Positions 19,269 to 27,676 of a stretch of 64,000 nucleotides of DNA are shown piece by piece (position 1 is the stretch's first letter; each line of letters starts with the position of its first letter). A model generated the notes under the pieces. The model searched no databases. It saw only the letters and a program-made list of their open reading frames with translations, and was not told the origin of the DNA. Position numbers and translations under genes: made by a program. Origin of the DNA: Pseudomonadota bacterium (GTDB lineage Bacteria > Pseudomonadota > Gammaproteobacteria > Burkholderiales > Gallionellaceae); NCBI GenBank assembly GCA_021821945.1, contig JAJZTF010000012.1, positions 32,500-96,499 of the forward strand. Direction: 5' to 3'.

Positions 19269-21510
19269 CGACAGACTCTTCCTCGAACTCGAGGACGATC
19301 TTGTCGTCCTTCACATCCACGGTCACCTTGCCGCCATGGGCGAGCTTGCCGAACAGGAGTTCGTCGGCGAGAGCCGCCCTTATCTTGTCCTGGATCAGGC
19401 GTGCCATGGGACGCGCACCCATCAGCGGATCGAAACCCTTCTCGGCGAGATGCGCCTTCAGCGCATCGGTGAAGGCGGCCTCGACCTTCTTGTCGTGGAG
19501 CTGTTCCTCGAGCTGCATCAGGAACTTGTCGACCACGCGCAGGATGATTTCCTGGCTCAGGGGCGCAAAGGAGATGATCGCGTCCAGACGGTTCCTGAAT
19601 TCAGGCGTGAACAGGCGCTTGATGTCTGCCATCTCGTCGCCTGCGGATGACGTCTTGGTGAAGCCTATCTGCGTCTTGTTAAGCGCCTCGGCACCTGCAT
19701 TGGTGGTCATGATGATCACGACGTTGCGGAAATCCGCCTTGCGGCCGTTGTTGTCGGTCAGCGTGCCGTGATCCATCACCTGCAGCAGGATGTTGAACAC
19801 ATCCGGATGCGCCTTTTCGATCTCGTCGAGTAAGAGGACGCTGTGGGGCTGTTTGGTGATCGCCTCGGTGAGCAGCCCGCCCTGATCGAAGCCGACATAG
19901 CCTGGAGGCGCGCCGATCAGGCGCGATACGGCGTGGCGTTCCATGTATTCGGACATGTCGAAGCGGTGCAGCGGCATGCCCATCGCAAAGGCCAGCTGGC
20001 GCGCGACCTCGGTCTTTCCGACACCCGTGGGGCCGGAGAAGAGGAAGCTGCCTATCGGCTTGTTCGGATTGCCAAGACCACTGCGCGACATTTTGATCGC
20101 GGTGGCCAGCGCGTCGATCGCCGCATTCTGGCCGAACACCACTGCCTTGAGGTCGCGGTCCAGCGTCTTCAAGGCATTGCGGTCGTCGTGGGAGACGGTG
20201 CGCGTCGGGATGCGCGCGATCTTCGCGATGATCTCCTCGATTTCATGCTTGCCGACCACCTTCTTCTGCCTGGATTTGGGCAGGATGCGCTGGGCGGCGC
20301 CGGCTTCGTCCAGGACGTCGATCGCCTTGTCCGGAAGATGGCGGTCGTTGATGAATCGTGCGGAGAGTTCGGCGGCGCTGGTGATCGCGGCAGAGCTGAA
20401 CTTGATGCTGTGATGCTGCTCGAAGTGCGATTTCAGGCCTTTCAGGATCTCTATGGTCTGCTCGACCGAAGGCTCGGACACGTCGATCTTCTGGAAGCGG
20501 CGCGAGAGCGCGGAATCCTTTTCGAATATGCCCCTGTATTCCTGGTAGGTTGTGGCGCCTATGCATTTCAGGGCGCCGCTGGAGAGCGCAGGCTTCAGCA
20601 GGTTGGATGCATCCATGGTGCCGCCGGATGCCGATCCTGCGCCTATCAGCGTGTGTATCTCGTCGATGAAGAGAACCGCGTGGGGCGCATCCTTCAGCTC
20701 CTTCAGCACGGATTTCAGCCTCTGCTCGAAGTCGCCGCGGTATTTGGTTCCGGCAAGCAGTGCGCCCATGTCCAGCGAATAGACATGCGCATCCTTGAGG
20801 ATGTCAGGCACGCTGTCTTCTATGATGCGGCGAGCAAGCCCCTCCGCGATGGCGGTCTTTCCGACCCCCGCCTCACCGACCAGCAGCGGATTGTTCTTGC
20901 GGCGGCGGCAAAGCGTCTGGATCACGCGCTCGAGCTCGAGCTCGCGGCCTATCAGCGGATCTATCTTGCCAGACAGGGCAAGCGCATTGAGATCCACCGT
21001 ATAGTGCTTCAGCGCGCTTTCCTCGCTTGCCGGCTGCTCTGCTGCCGGCTCCTGTGTGGACGCGGGAGCGGCCTGGGGCTCCTTGACGATGCCGTGGACG
21101 ATGTGGTTCACCACGTCCAGGCGGTTGATGTTGCGCTCGGTCAGGAAATGCACCGCATGGGAATCCTTCTCGCCGAACAGCGCTGCGAGTATGTTCGCAC
21201 CCGAGACTTCCTTCTTGCTGGCGGATTGCGCATGAAGAATGGCGCGCTGTATCACGCGCTGGAAGCCCAGCGTGGGCTGCGTGTCCATCTCGCCATCGCC
21301 AGGCACGATGGGCGTGTTGCTGTCTATGAATTCGGTCAAAGTCTGACGCAGCTCTTCAATGTCCACATGACAGGCGCGCAAAACCTGTGCGGCGGAGGCA
21401 TTGTCAAGCATGGCGAGCAGCAGATGCTCCACGGTGATGAACTCGTGGCGCTTCTGGCGCGCTTCGACAAATGCCAGATGCAGACTCACTTCTAGATCTT
21501 GAGCAATCAT
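19261..21510 (-). CDS. clpA: ATP-dependent Clp protease, ATPase subunit ClpA
   Basis: AAA+ unfoldase that feeds substrates, including N-degron proteins delivered by ClpS, to ClpP. About 749 residues from the ATG at 21510. A ClpN repeat domain (1-140, [13 protein letters not shown]) is followed by AAA module 1 with GEAGVGKTA and [11 protein letters not shown], and AAA module 2 with GPTGVGKTE and [12 protein letters not shown]. The IGFTK segment fits the ClpP-binding loop type. I prefer this ATG over the track start at 21669, because GGAGG lies 9 bases upstream and the protein then starts [10 protein letters not shown]. The start follows the clpS stop after one base. Confidence 0.96.
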   Translation of the reverse strand: MIAQDLEVSLHLAFVEARQKRHEFITVEHLLLAMLDNASAAQVLRACHVDIEELRQTLTEFIDSNTPIVPGDGEMDTQPTLGFQRVIQRAILHAQSASKKEVSGANILAALFGEKDSHAVHFLTERNINRLDVVNHIVHGIVKEPQAAPASTQEPAAEQPASEESALKHYTVDLNALALSGKIDPLIGRELELERVIQTLCRRRKNNPLLVGEAGVGKTAIAEGLARRIIEDSVPDILKDAHVYSLDMGALLAGTKYRGDFEQRLKSVLKELKDAPHAVLFIDEIHTLIGAGSASGGTMDASNLLKPALSSGALKCIGATTYQEYRGIFEKDSALSRRFQKIDVSEPSVEQTIEILKGLKSHFEQHHSIKFSSAAITSAAELSARFINDRHLPDKAIDVLDEAGAAQRILPKSRQKKVVGKHEIEEIIAKIARIPTRTVSHDDRNALKTLDRDLKAVVFGQNAAIDALATAIKMSRSGLGNPNKPIGSFLFSGPTGVGKTEVARQLAFAMGMPLHRFDMSEYMERHAVSRLIGAPPGYVGFDQGGLLTEAITKQPHSVLLLDEIEKAHPDVFNILLQVMDHGTLTDNNGRKADFRNVVIIMTTNAGAEALNKTQIGFTKTSSAGDEMADIKRLFTPEFRNRLDAIISFAPLSQEIILRVVDKFLMQLEEQLHDKKVEAAFTDALKAHLAEKGFDPLMGARPMARLIQDKIRAALADELLFGKLAHGGKVTVDVKDDKIVLEFEEESVAA

Positions 21511-21511
21511 T

Positions 21512-21820
21512 TCAAATTTCCTCCATACCGCATCGCAAAGGATGACCGTGTTGTTGTGCAAACTCGCTGACCTGGGTGACCTTGGTCTCGGCGACATCGC
21601 GGGTATAAACGCCGCAGACCGCCGAGCCCTGGTTGTGTATTTGGAGCATGAGCTGTTGCGCGCGTTCACTGTTCAGCGAAAAAAAACGCCGCAAGACCTC
21701 TATGACAAATTCCATCGTCGTGTAATCATCGTTAAACAAGAGCACCTTGAACATGCCGGGGGGCTTGGTCTTAGCACGCTCGGGTGCAAGTGCCGTATTG
21801 CTGTCTCGTTCCTGGGACAT
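21512..21820 (-). CDS. clpS: ClpS adaptor protein
   Basis: Binds N-degron substrates and delivers them to ClpA. About 102 residues from the ATG at 21820. The core VLLFNDDYTTMEFVIEVLRRFF includes the NDD-T-MEFV substrate pocket, and HNQGSAVCGVYTRDVAETK gives the ClpA-binding face. An upstream ATG at 21850 with AGGT before it would add ten residues and cannot be excluded. The 3' end of clpS contains the clpA ribosome site, so the two are translationally linked. Confidence 0.95.
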   Translation of the reverse strand: MSQERDSNTALAPERAKTKPPGMFKVLLFNDDYTTMEFVIEVLRRFFSLNSERAQQLMLQIHNQGSAVCGVYTRDVAETKVTQVSEFAQQHGHPLRCGMEEI

Positions 21821-21915
21821 ATTTCTTATGCCGTATTCTGACACCATCATGGTTACCTATGTTAGCGATTAACGCTACTTTTTCAAGCCTGTTTTGTAGA
21901 TTGAAAATCATTAAT

Positions 21916-21945
21916 TTGACAATTTTGACAAAACGGGGGTTAAAT
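21916..21945 (+). promoter_or_regulatory. probable cold-shock gene promoter
   Basis: The clpS-csp gap holds two overlapping TTGACA hexamers (21916-21921 and 21925-21930). The first is followed after 18 bp by TTAAAT (21940-21945). This would leave a leader of about 105 nt before the cold-shock ATG, in line with long regulated leaders of csp genes. The -10 is weak. Confidence 0.4.
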
Positions 21946-22056
21946 ACAAACTGGTGTTTGATTCGAAGTATCTGCAGGACAGGTTTTGCCGTGTGCGATC
22001 TTAGATTCAAACAGTTTTCGGGGGGGCCCCGTTTTTTATAGTAAGGAAGTTATCAC

Positions 22057-22260
22057 ATGGCAACTGGCACAGTTAAATGGTTCAACGACGCAAAGGGTTT
22101 TGGTTTCATTACACCCGATGACGGCAGTGAAGACCTGTTCGCGCATTTCTCTGCAATCAACATGAGCGGTTTCAAGTCGCTCAAAGAAGGTCAGAAGGTC
22201 ACCTTTGAAGTTGTTCAGGGTCCAAAAGGCAAGCAAGCTTCCAACATCCAGACTCCTTAG
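22057..22260 (+). CDS. cold-shock domain protein
   Basis: Single-domain nucleic-acid chaperone of 67 residues, CspA/CspD type. RNP1 (KGFGFIT) and RNP2 (DLFAHFS) are both intact. An AAGGAAG ribosome site lies upstream, and the gene ends with tandem TAGTAG stops followed by a strong intrinsic terminator. It is divergent from clpS, as cspD is next to clpS-clpA in E. coli, which hints at the CspD branch, but sequence alone does not settle whether it is cold-induced or stationary-phase. Confidence 0.93.
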   Translation: MATGTVKWFNDAKGFGFITPDDGSEDLFAHFSAINMSGFKSLKEGQKVTFEVVQGPKGKQASNIQTP

Positions 22261-22283
22261 TAGTACTGCAGCATGCTGGAAGA

Positions 22284-22306
22284 ACCCGGCGGAGCCGGGT
22301 TTTTTT
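22284..22306 (+). terminator. intrinsic terminator of the cold-shock gene
   Basis: Stem ACCCGGC / GCCGGGT with a GGA loop, followed by a run of T residues (TTTTTTT ending at 22306). It lies 24 bp after the cold-shock gene stop. Confidence 0.88.
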
Positions 22307-22352
22307 ATGCGTGTCGAAGGCGCATTCCCCATCCAAAGCCGACACATGGCGC

Positions 22353-22378
22353 TATAATTTCCCCCTGACTTGAGGGGG
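22353..22378 (+). promoter_or_regulatory. asmA promoter -10 with a hairpin over the ribosome site
   Basis: TATAAT (22353-22358) has no good -35. Immediately downstream, CCCCCT (22361-22366) pairs with AGGGGG (22373-22378), which is also the ribosome site 4 bases before the asmA ATG. A transcript starting before or within this stem could hide its own ribosome site. Confidence 0.4.
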
Positions 22379-22382
22379 TGCG

Positions 22383-24563
22383 ATGAATAAAGTCCTCAAA
22401 TACGGCCTGTTTGCTGCGGGTTCCATCCTGGCGGCTGCCGTGGCAACCATGGGGTATCTGGTTGCAACTTTCAACCCCAACGAATACAAGGATGAAATCA
22501 TCCGCGCGGTGAAAGACGGCAGCCAGCGCACCCTGCATCTCGACGGGGACATCAGCCTGCGCGTCTTCCCCTACATAGGCGCAAGCCTGGAGCGGGTTTC
22601 CCTTTCCGAATACAGGAGCGAGCAGATCTTCGCCTCGGTGGATACGGTCAAGGTGTCGCTCGAGCTGTTTCCCCTTTTCAGGCACGAACTGATCGTGGAC
22701 GACGTGATCGTGAAGGGGCTTGCCGCAAACATCGTGAGGCACAAGGACGGCACGACCAACCTGGACGATCTTTTCGGGCAGAAGAAGGAAGAGAAAAAGA
22801 CGCCTGTCAGGTTCGATGTCGCATCGGTGCTGGTCAAGAATGCCCGCATCTCCTACCTTGATGAGGGGGCTGGCGAGCAGTATGCGCTGAATCTCGAGAA
22901 ACTGGAGACGGGGCGCATCGCACCAGGCGTACCGGTGAAGGTCGAACTCGCCGCGGATGCCAGGGGCGCGAAGCTCGACCTCAACGCGAAACTTGCGGGC
23001 ATCCTGGACTTCGATCCTGAAAAAAAGCGCTACGGCATGGCTGACATCAAGCTCATGGTCACGGGCTCGGCACAGGACTACTCCGGCATCAAGCTGACCG
23101 CCTCCGGCGACATGGGTGCGGATCTTTCATCCGGGGCATTATCCGCAAAGGGCTTCGAGCTCAATGCATCCGGCAGAAAAGGAGGTTCTCCATTCGAGGC
23201 GAAACTTTCGCTGCCGGAATTGTATGCGGCCAGGGACAGGCTGTCCGCGCGGCAGATGAGGCTTGATGCAAAGCTCGACAACGGCAATCTGGTCGCAGGA
23301 GTCGCCTTGCAGGATCTTTCGGGCAATGCAAAGTCATTCGGCGCCGGCAAGCTTCTCCTTGATGTTGCGCTGCAGATGCCAGACCAGGCCATCAATTTCA
23401 AGCTCTCCTCCCCGGTCTCGGGTAGCCTGGATGCCGGAAGGCTGGACCTCAACCGGCTGGATATCGCGGTCAACGGACAGTTCGACACCCTGCCCGGAAA
23501 ACCCGTGAGCAGCCAAATGAAGGGAAGTGCGAGCATCGATGTGAAGAACCGGGTTTTGCAGGCGTCGCTTGCGGGAGGATTCCTGCAAAGCAGGGTCAAG
23601 GCAAAAATCGGTGTATATGGTTTTCCTGATCCGGAAGTGAAATTCGATGCGGATATCGACCAGTTCGATGCCGATCTTTACATGCCCAGGAGGGCAGGGC
23701 AGGGCGAGAAGCCCTTCGACCTGTCCTTTCTGCGCGGCCTGAATCTTGACGGCAGCCTGGCCCTTGGCAGGCTCACCGTTCAAAACATCAAGGCAGGCGA
23801 TGTGAAGCTCAACATTGCGGCGCACCGCGGGAGTCTTCTCGCAAGCCCGATTTCTGCGAAACTTTACCGGGGAAGCGTTGCCGGCAGCCTGGGTGTTGAT
23901 GCAAAGGACGTCCCTTCCTTCAGGGTCGATGCGAATCTGAACGGGGTAGATGTGGCGGCGCTGACGCGTGACGCAGCGGACTTCGACATGCTGGAAGGAA
24001 GCGGAAACTTGGCGGCGAAGGTTGCGATGCAGGGCAACAGGGTGAGCGTCATGAAGAAGACGATGTCGGGAAGCGTCTCGCTGCACCTTGCGGACGGCGC
24101 GATCAAGGGGATCAACATCGCGCAGAAGCTGCGCGATGCGAAGGGCATGCTGACAGGCCAGCAGACGCAGAATGCGGACCAGCGCCAGAAGACGGACTTT
24201 TCGGAACTCAGGGGGACATTCGATATCGCCAAAGGGATCGCGCACAACGAGGATCTGGCGCTCAAGTCGCCGCTGCTGCGCGCAACCGGTTCCGGCGACA
24301 TCGACATAGGCGAAAGCCGCATGAACTACCTTGCAAGAGTCACGCTCGCAGGAACGCTGGAAGGGCAGGGCGGGCGGGAGAACGTGCGCGGCATCACCGT
24401 TCCCGTGCGGATCGAAGGCCCTTTCTCGGGGCTCAGGTACACGCTGGATTTCGGCGCGATGGCGAACGAGGCCGCAAGGCAGAAGCTGGAGGAGGCAAAA
24501 CAGAAGGTCAGGAGCAGGGCGGAGGAGCAGCTGAAGGACAGCCTCAAGGGGCTCTTCAAATAA
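22383..24563 (+). CDS. AsmA family protein
   Basis: A 726-residue inner-membrane-anchored periplasmic protein of the AsmA/TamB-like group, which in relatives influences outer-membrane assembly or phospholipid movement. One N-terminal anchor (residues 7-28) is followed by the AsmA start block FNPNEYKDEIIRAVKDGSQR and a long beta-rich region. The AsmA C-terminal region holds GTFDIAKGIAHNEDLALKSPLLRATGSGDIDIG. It ends in a charged helix (KLEEAKQKVRSRAEEQLKDSLKGL). It is transcribed alone, with 173 bp before pilE. A specific substrate cannot be assigned. Confidence 0.88.
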   Translation: MNKVLKYGLFAAGSILAAAVATMGYLVATFNPNEYKDEIIRAVKDGSQRTLHLDGDISLRVFPYIGASLERVSLSEYRSEQIFASVDTVKVSLELFPLFRHELIVDDVIVKGLAANIVRHKDGTTNLDDLFGQKKEEKKTPVRFDVASVLVKNARISYLDEGAGEQYALNLEKLETGRIAPGVPVKVELAADARGAKLDLNAKLAGILDFDPEKKRYGMADIKLMVTGSAQDYSGIKLTASGDMGADLSSGALSAKGFELNASGRKGGSPFEAKLSLPELYAARDRLSARQMRLDAKLDNGNLVAGVALQDLSGNAKSFGAGKLLLDVALQMPDQAINFKLSSPVSGSLDAGRLDLNRLDIAVNGQFDTLPGKPVSSQMKGSASIDVKNRVLQASLAGGFLQSRVKAKIGVYGFPDPEVKFDADIDQFDADLYMPRRAGQGEKPFDLSFLRGLNLDGSLALGRLTVQNIKAGDVKLNIAAHRGSLLASPISAKLYRGSVAGSLGVDAKDVPSFRVDANLNGVDVAALTRDAADFDMLEGSGNLAAKVAMQGNRVSVMKKTMSGSVSLHLADGAIKGINIAQKLRDAKGMLTGQQTQNADQRQKTDFSELRGTFDIAKGIAHNEDLALKSPLLRATGSGDIDIGESRMNYLARVTLAGTLEGQGGRENVRGITVPVRIEGPFSGLRYTLDFGAMANEAARQKLEEAKQKVRSRAEEQLKDSLKGLFK

Positions 24564-24679
24564 TGCCATCTGGTCCAGTTTTTCCGTCGGACTGAACCTT
24601 CCGTTCGTCGGAAACGCGCCGGACAAAACCGATGTGCTTTCCGCTTGTCACCTGATTCCTGCCTATCAGCGGAATCTTA

Positions 24680-24694
24680 TGGAAAGCGACTTGC
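24680..24694 (+). promoter_or_regulatory. sigma54-type promoter upstream of pilE
   Basis: TGGAAAG-CGAC-TTGC has the -24 GG and -12 GC exactly 10 bp apart, matching the sigma54 layout TGGCACG-N4-TTGC. It lies 42 bp before the pilE ATG. Pilin genes are often sigma54-dependent, and rpoN lies in this window. Confidence 0.5.
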
Positions 24695-24736
24695 GCTTTC
24701 ATTATGCTGCAACTCCGAACATTCCCAGAGACGATC

Positions 24737-25123
24737 ATGAAATCCAGATTCCAGGGCGGTTTCACGCTGATAGAGCTGATGGTCGTGGTTGCCATCGTGG
24801 GCATCCTGGCGCTGATCGCCTATCCCAGCTATCAGGATTCCGTGCGCAAGGGGCATCGCGGCGATGCACAAAGCTATATGATGAGCCTGGCGCAGCTCGA
24901 GCAGCAGTACTTCACCGACAACCGCTCCTATGCGGGATCGGTGGCGGCGCTGAATTCCTCCGTTCCCGCATCGGTGTCGCCCTTCTATACGGTATCGGTG
25001 GCGGTGACTGCCGGGCCTCCTCCGGGCTATACGATCACCGCGACTGCGATCGGCTCCCAGGCTGCGGACGGCAACCTGACGCTGGACAACTTTGGCACCA
25101 AGACGCCGAGCTCATCATGGTGA
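24737..25123 (+). CDS. pilE: type IV pilin-like protein (PilE type)
   Basis: Type IV pilus pilin or minor pilin of 128 residues. The prepilin leader MKSRFQG is cut before FTLIEL; Glu at +5 and the hydrophobic N-terminal helix ([22 protein letters not shown]) are typical. The family-specific [19 protein letters not shown] block follows. I use the ATG at 24737, since the track start at 24704 puts eleven extra residues before the leader. It is the first gene of a six-gene run whose start/stop junctions mostly overlap. Confidence 0.92.
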   Translation: MKSRFQGGFTLIELMVVVAIVGILALIAYPSYQDSVRKGHRGDAQSYMMSLAQLEQQYFTDNRSYAGSVAALNSSVPASVSPFYTVSVAVTAGPPPGYTITATAIGSQAADGNLTLDNFGTKTPSSSW

Positions 25124-25572
25124 TGCGGCTGCAACATGGATTCACGATGGTGGAGATGCTGGTGACGCTGATCATCGTCGGCATACTGGCGGGGCTTGCC
25201 GCGCCTGCGTTTACCTCGCTTGTCGCGAGCCAGAACATCAAGACATCTGCATCCATGCTCCAGTCTTCGCTGCTTGCTGCGAGGTCTGAGGCCCTGAAGC
25301 GAAATACCGACGTCATCGTGTCTCCGATTGGCGGCCAGTGGGCGTCGGGCTGGACGGTTGCAGTGTCGGCAACCGGGGAGGTTCTCACGAACAACAACAA
25401 GGCCTCGCAGGCCGTGATCGCCGGACCCTCCGGCATCACATACAACAACGCGGGCCGCGTCTCGTCCGGAGGCGGAGGGTCGTTCAAGTTCTCCTCCGCA
25501 GCGACCAGCGACATACGCTGCCTGAACATCGGGCTTTCCGGCATGCCCACGATCACGATATCGGGGTGCTGA
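25123..25572 (+). CDS. fimT: minor pseudopilin FimT/GspH type
   Basis: Minor pilin of about 149 residues with leader MRLQHG before FTMVEMLVTLIIVGILAG, then the FimT/GspH blocks QSSLLAARSEALKRNTDVIV and GSGF-like WASGWTVAV. Two cysteines near the C-terminus (DIRCLN and SGC) could form a disulfide. The ATG at 25123 overlaps the pilE stop as TGATG. In-frame ATG and GTG codons at 25117 and 25120 are alternatives. Minor pilins of this type prime pilus assembly, and in some bacteria FimT binds DNA during transformation. Confidence 0.88.
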   Translation: MRLQHGFTMVEMLVTLIIVGILAGLAAPAFTSLVASQNIKTSASMLQSSLLAARSEALKRNTDVIVSPIGGQWASGWTVAVSATGEVLTNNNKASQAVIAGPSGITYNNAGRVSSGGGGSFKFSSAATSDIRCLNIGLSGMPTITISGC

Positions 25573-26129
25573 TGATGAAAACTTTGAAGTCAATTCAGGC
25601 AAAGCAGGGCGGCTTCATGCTGCTGGAGGTGCTGATCAGCATCATCATCCTTGCCTTCGGCCTGCTTGGCTTGGCCGGACTGCAGCTCAAGGTGCAGGGC
25701 TCCGAGACCGAGTCCTATCAGCGTGCCCAGGCGATATTGCTGACCCAGGAGATGGCGAGCATGCTAAGCGCGAATCGCGCAAATGCGTCCAGCTATGTGA
25801 CCAGCTCTCCGCTTGGAACCGGGGATGGCGAGCCGTCGAGCTGTACCAATCTGACCGGCGTGCAGCTCGACCAATGCACCTGGAGCAATCAGCTCAAGGG
25901 CGCATCCGAGGTGAATTCGGGAGCCAACGTGGGTGCGATGACGAATGCGGTTGGCTGCATCGAATCTCTGGGCGGATCTCCCAGCGTGTACCGGGTGACC
26001 GTCGCATGGCAGGGCATGACGCAGTTGAGCCCGCCTGCGCTGACCTGCGGGCAGAATCTCTACGGTAATGACGGCAATCGCCGGGCCATTTCCTCTCTCG
26101 TCACCATAGCCAGCCTGACAGCGCCATGA
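25572..26129 (+). CDS. pilV: type IV pilus modification/minor pilin PilV
   Basis: Minor pilin of 185 residues. Leader MMKTLKSIQAKQGG is cut before FMLLEVLISIIILAFGLLGLAGLQ, the PilV signature. Four or more cysteines in the globular part suggest disulfides (SSCTNL, DQCTW, VGCIES, LTCGQN). The ATG overlaps the fimT stop (TGATG), and the stop overlaps pilW (ATGA). It is expected to sit in the pilus tip complex with PilW, PilX and PilY1. Confidence 0.9.
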   Translation: MMKTLKSIQAKQGGFMLLEVLISIIILAFGLLGLAGLQLKVQGSETESYQRAQAILLTQEMASMLSANRANASSYVTSSPLGTGDGEPSSCTNLTGVQLDQCTWSNQLKGASEVNSGANVGAMTNAVGCIESLGGSPSVYRVTVAWQGMTQLSPPALTCGQNLYGNDGNRRAISSLVTIASLTAP

Positions 26130-27100
26130 ACAGCCAAGCAAGAATCAAGGGATTTTCCCTTATCGAACTGATGATAGGCATCACCCTGGGACTGCTCGTG
26201 GTGGCGGGCGTCGGCACCATCTTCGCGAACAACTACAGGACGCGGGTGGAAACCGAGAAGACCAACCTCCAGATAGAAAACGGGCGCTATGCGGCGCAGC
26301 TTCTGGCCGACGAGATGCGCATGGCGGGCTATTACGGCGAATTGGATCCCACGAGCCTCCCCACTCCCCCAACGCTGCCCGATCCCTGCGATACCACCAA
26401 TGCGACGCTGGTTTCCGCAGTCGCCCTGCCGGTCCAGGGGGTGGACAATGCGGCTGTTGCGCCTACCTGCATATCGGATCTGAAACCGGGCACGGACATC
26501 TTTGTCGACAGGCGCGCGAGCGGCTGCGTGCAGGGAACCCCGGGCTGCGCCGCCGGAAACTATGTATATTTCCAGGATTCGCTTTGCAGCACATCGGCCG
26601 GCCAGTACCTCATCAGCTCGAACACCGGAAGTCTTAACCTGACGGCCAAGGACTGCGCGACGACTGCCGACATCCGTTCCTATCGCACCAACATCTATTT
26701 CGTGGCGCAGAATGATCAGCCGGGAGACGGCATACCCACGCTCAAGGTTGCCGAGCTCGGCAGCGCGGGATACACCATCACGCCGCTGGTCGAAGGGATA
26801 GACCAGTTCCAGATCGAATACGGCATAGACACCAACGGCGACAGCATCCCCGATGTCTATGCCTCGGATCCTGGGGCATATGGAGGTTGCACAGGCGTTG
26901 CCTGTCAGACCAACTGGAGAAACGTGGTGACGGCAAGGCTTTACATCCTGGCAAGGAACACCCAGCCCAGCGGGGGATACACCGATACCCATGTGTATAC
27001 CGCAGGCGGCAACACCTATGGTCCTTACAACGATGCCTACAAGCGCCATCTTTATACCAGCCTTGTGAGGTTCAACAACATAGCCGGGAGACTGGAATGA
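26126..27100 (+). CDS. pilW: type IV pilus minor pilin PilW
   Basis: Minor pilin of 324 residues, typical for PilW. Leader MNSQARIKG is cut before FSLIELMIGITLGLLVVAGV, then comes the ENGRYAAQLLADEMRMAGYYG block seen in PilW. The C-terminal part contains a short calcium-loop-like motif, DTNGDSIPD (26828-26854). Both ends overlap neighbours by ATGA. Predicted to join the PilV-PilX-PilY1 priming complex in the inner membrane and pilus tip. Confidence 0.92.
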   Translation: MNSQARIKGFSLIELMIGITLGLLVVAGVGTIFANNYRTRVETEKTNLQIENGRYAAQLLADEMRMAGYYGELDPTSLPTPPTLPDPCDTTNATLVSAVALPVQGVDNAAVAPTCISDLKPGTDIFVDRRASGCVQGTPGCAAGNYVYFQDSLCSTSAGQYLISSNTGSLNLTAKDCATTADIRSYRTNIYFVAQNDQPGDGIPTLKVAELGSAGYTITPLVEGIDQFQIEYGIDTNGDSIPDVYASDPGAYGGCTGVACQTNWRNVVTARLYILARNTQPSGGYTDTHVYTAGGNTYGPYNDAYKRHLYTSLVRFNNIAGRLE

Positions 27101-27666
27101 AAAAACAGCGCGGGTTTTCCCTGCTCGTCAGCATGATCATGCTGCTTTTGATGACGCTGCTTGCGATCGCCTCCTTCCACATGGGAAGCAGCCAGACTGC
27201 GGTCGTAGCGAACGCCCAGCACAAAAACGAAGGCATGGATGCGGCAACGCAGGCGATAGAGGAGGTCGTCAATTCCAGCAACTTCACGCAGAATCCCGCG
27301 GCAGCCATCCCCAACACCAACTGCACGGCAGGCGGCGGAGCGAACACCTGGTGCGTGGACAGCAATGGCGATGGCGTCCAGGATTTCACGGTGACCATGC
27401 CTGTTCAGCCCAAGTGCGTGGAAGCCGCACCGATACAGAACAGCCAGTTGAACCTGCAGAATCCGGATGATCTCGCGTGCTCGTCAGGCACGCAGCAGAA
27501 TTTCGGCGTGACCGGAGGAAGCAATTCCGGCAATTCGCTGTGCGCCAATTCGACCTGGGAGATCACGGCGCAGGCCAATGATCCGGCGACGGAAACCAGC
27601 ACCACGGTCACGCAGGGCGTGAGCATGCGCATTCCTGTAACCGCCATGACCAACAACTGTCCGTAA
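27097..27666 (+). CDS. pilX: type IV pilus assembly protein PilX
   Basis: Minor pilin of 189 residues with the short leader MKKQRG before FSLLVSMIMLLLMTLLAIASFHMGSSQ. As in other PilX proteins, position +5 is not Glu. A DSNGDGVQD calcium-loop-like motif lies at 27358-27384, and several cysteines follow. The ATG at 27097 overlaps the pilW stop (ATGA) with GGGAG upstream. The longer ORF-track start lies inside pilW and is not used. Confidence 0.88.
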   Translation: MKKQRGFSLLVSMIMLLLMTLLAIASFHMGSSQTAVVANAQHKNEGMDAATQAIEEVVNSSNFTQNPAAAIPNTNCTAGGGANTWCVDSNGDGVQDFTVTMPVQPKCVEAAPIQNSQLNLQNPDDLACSSGTQQNFGVTGGSNSGNSLCANSTWEITAQANDPATETSTTVTQGVSMRIPVTAMTNNCP

Positions 27667-27676
27667 GGAGAGGAAG

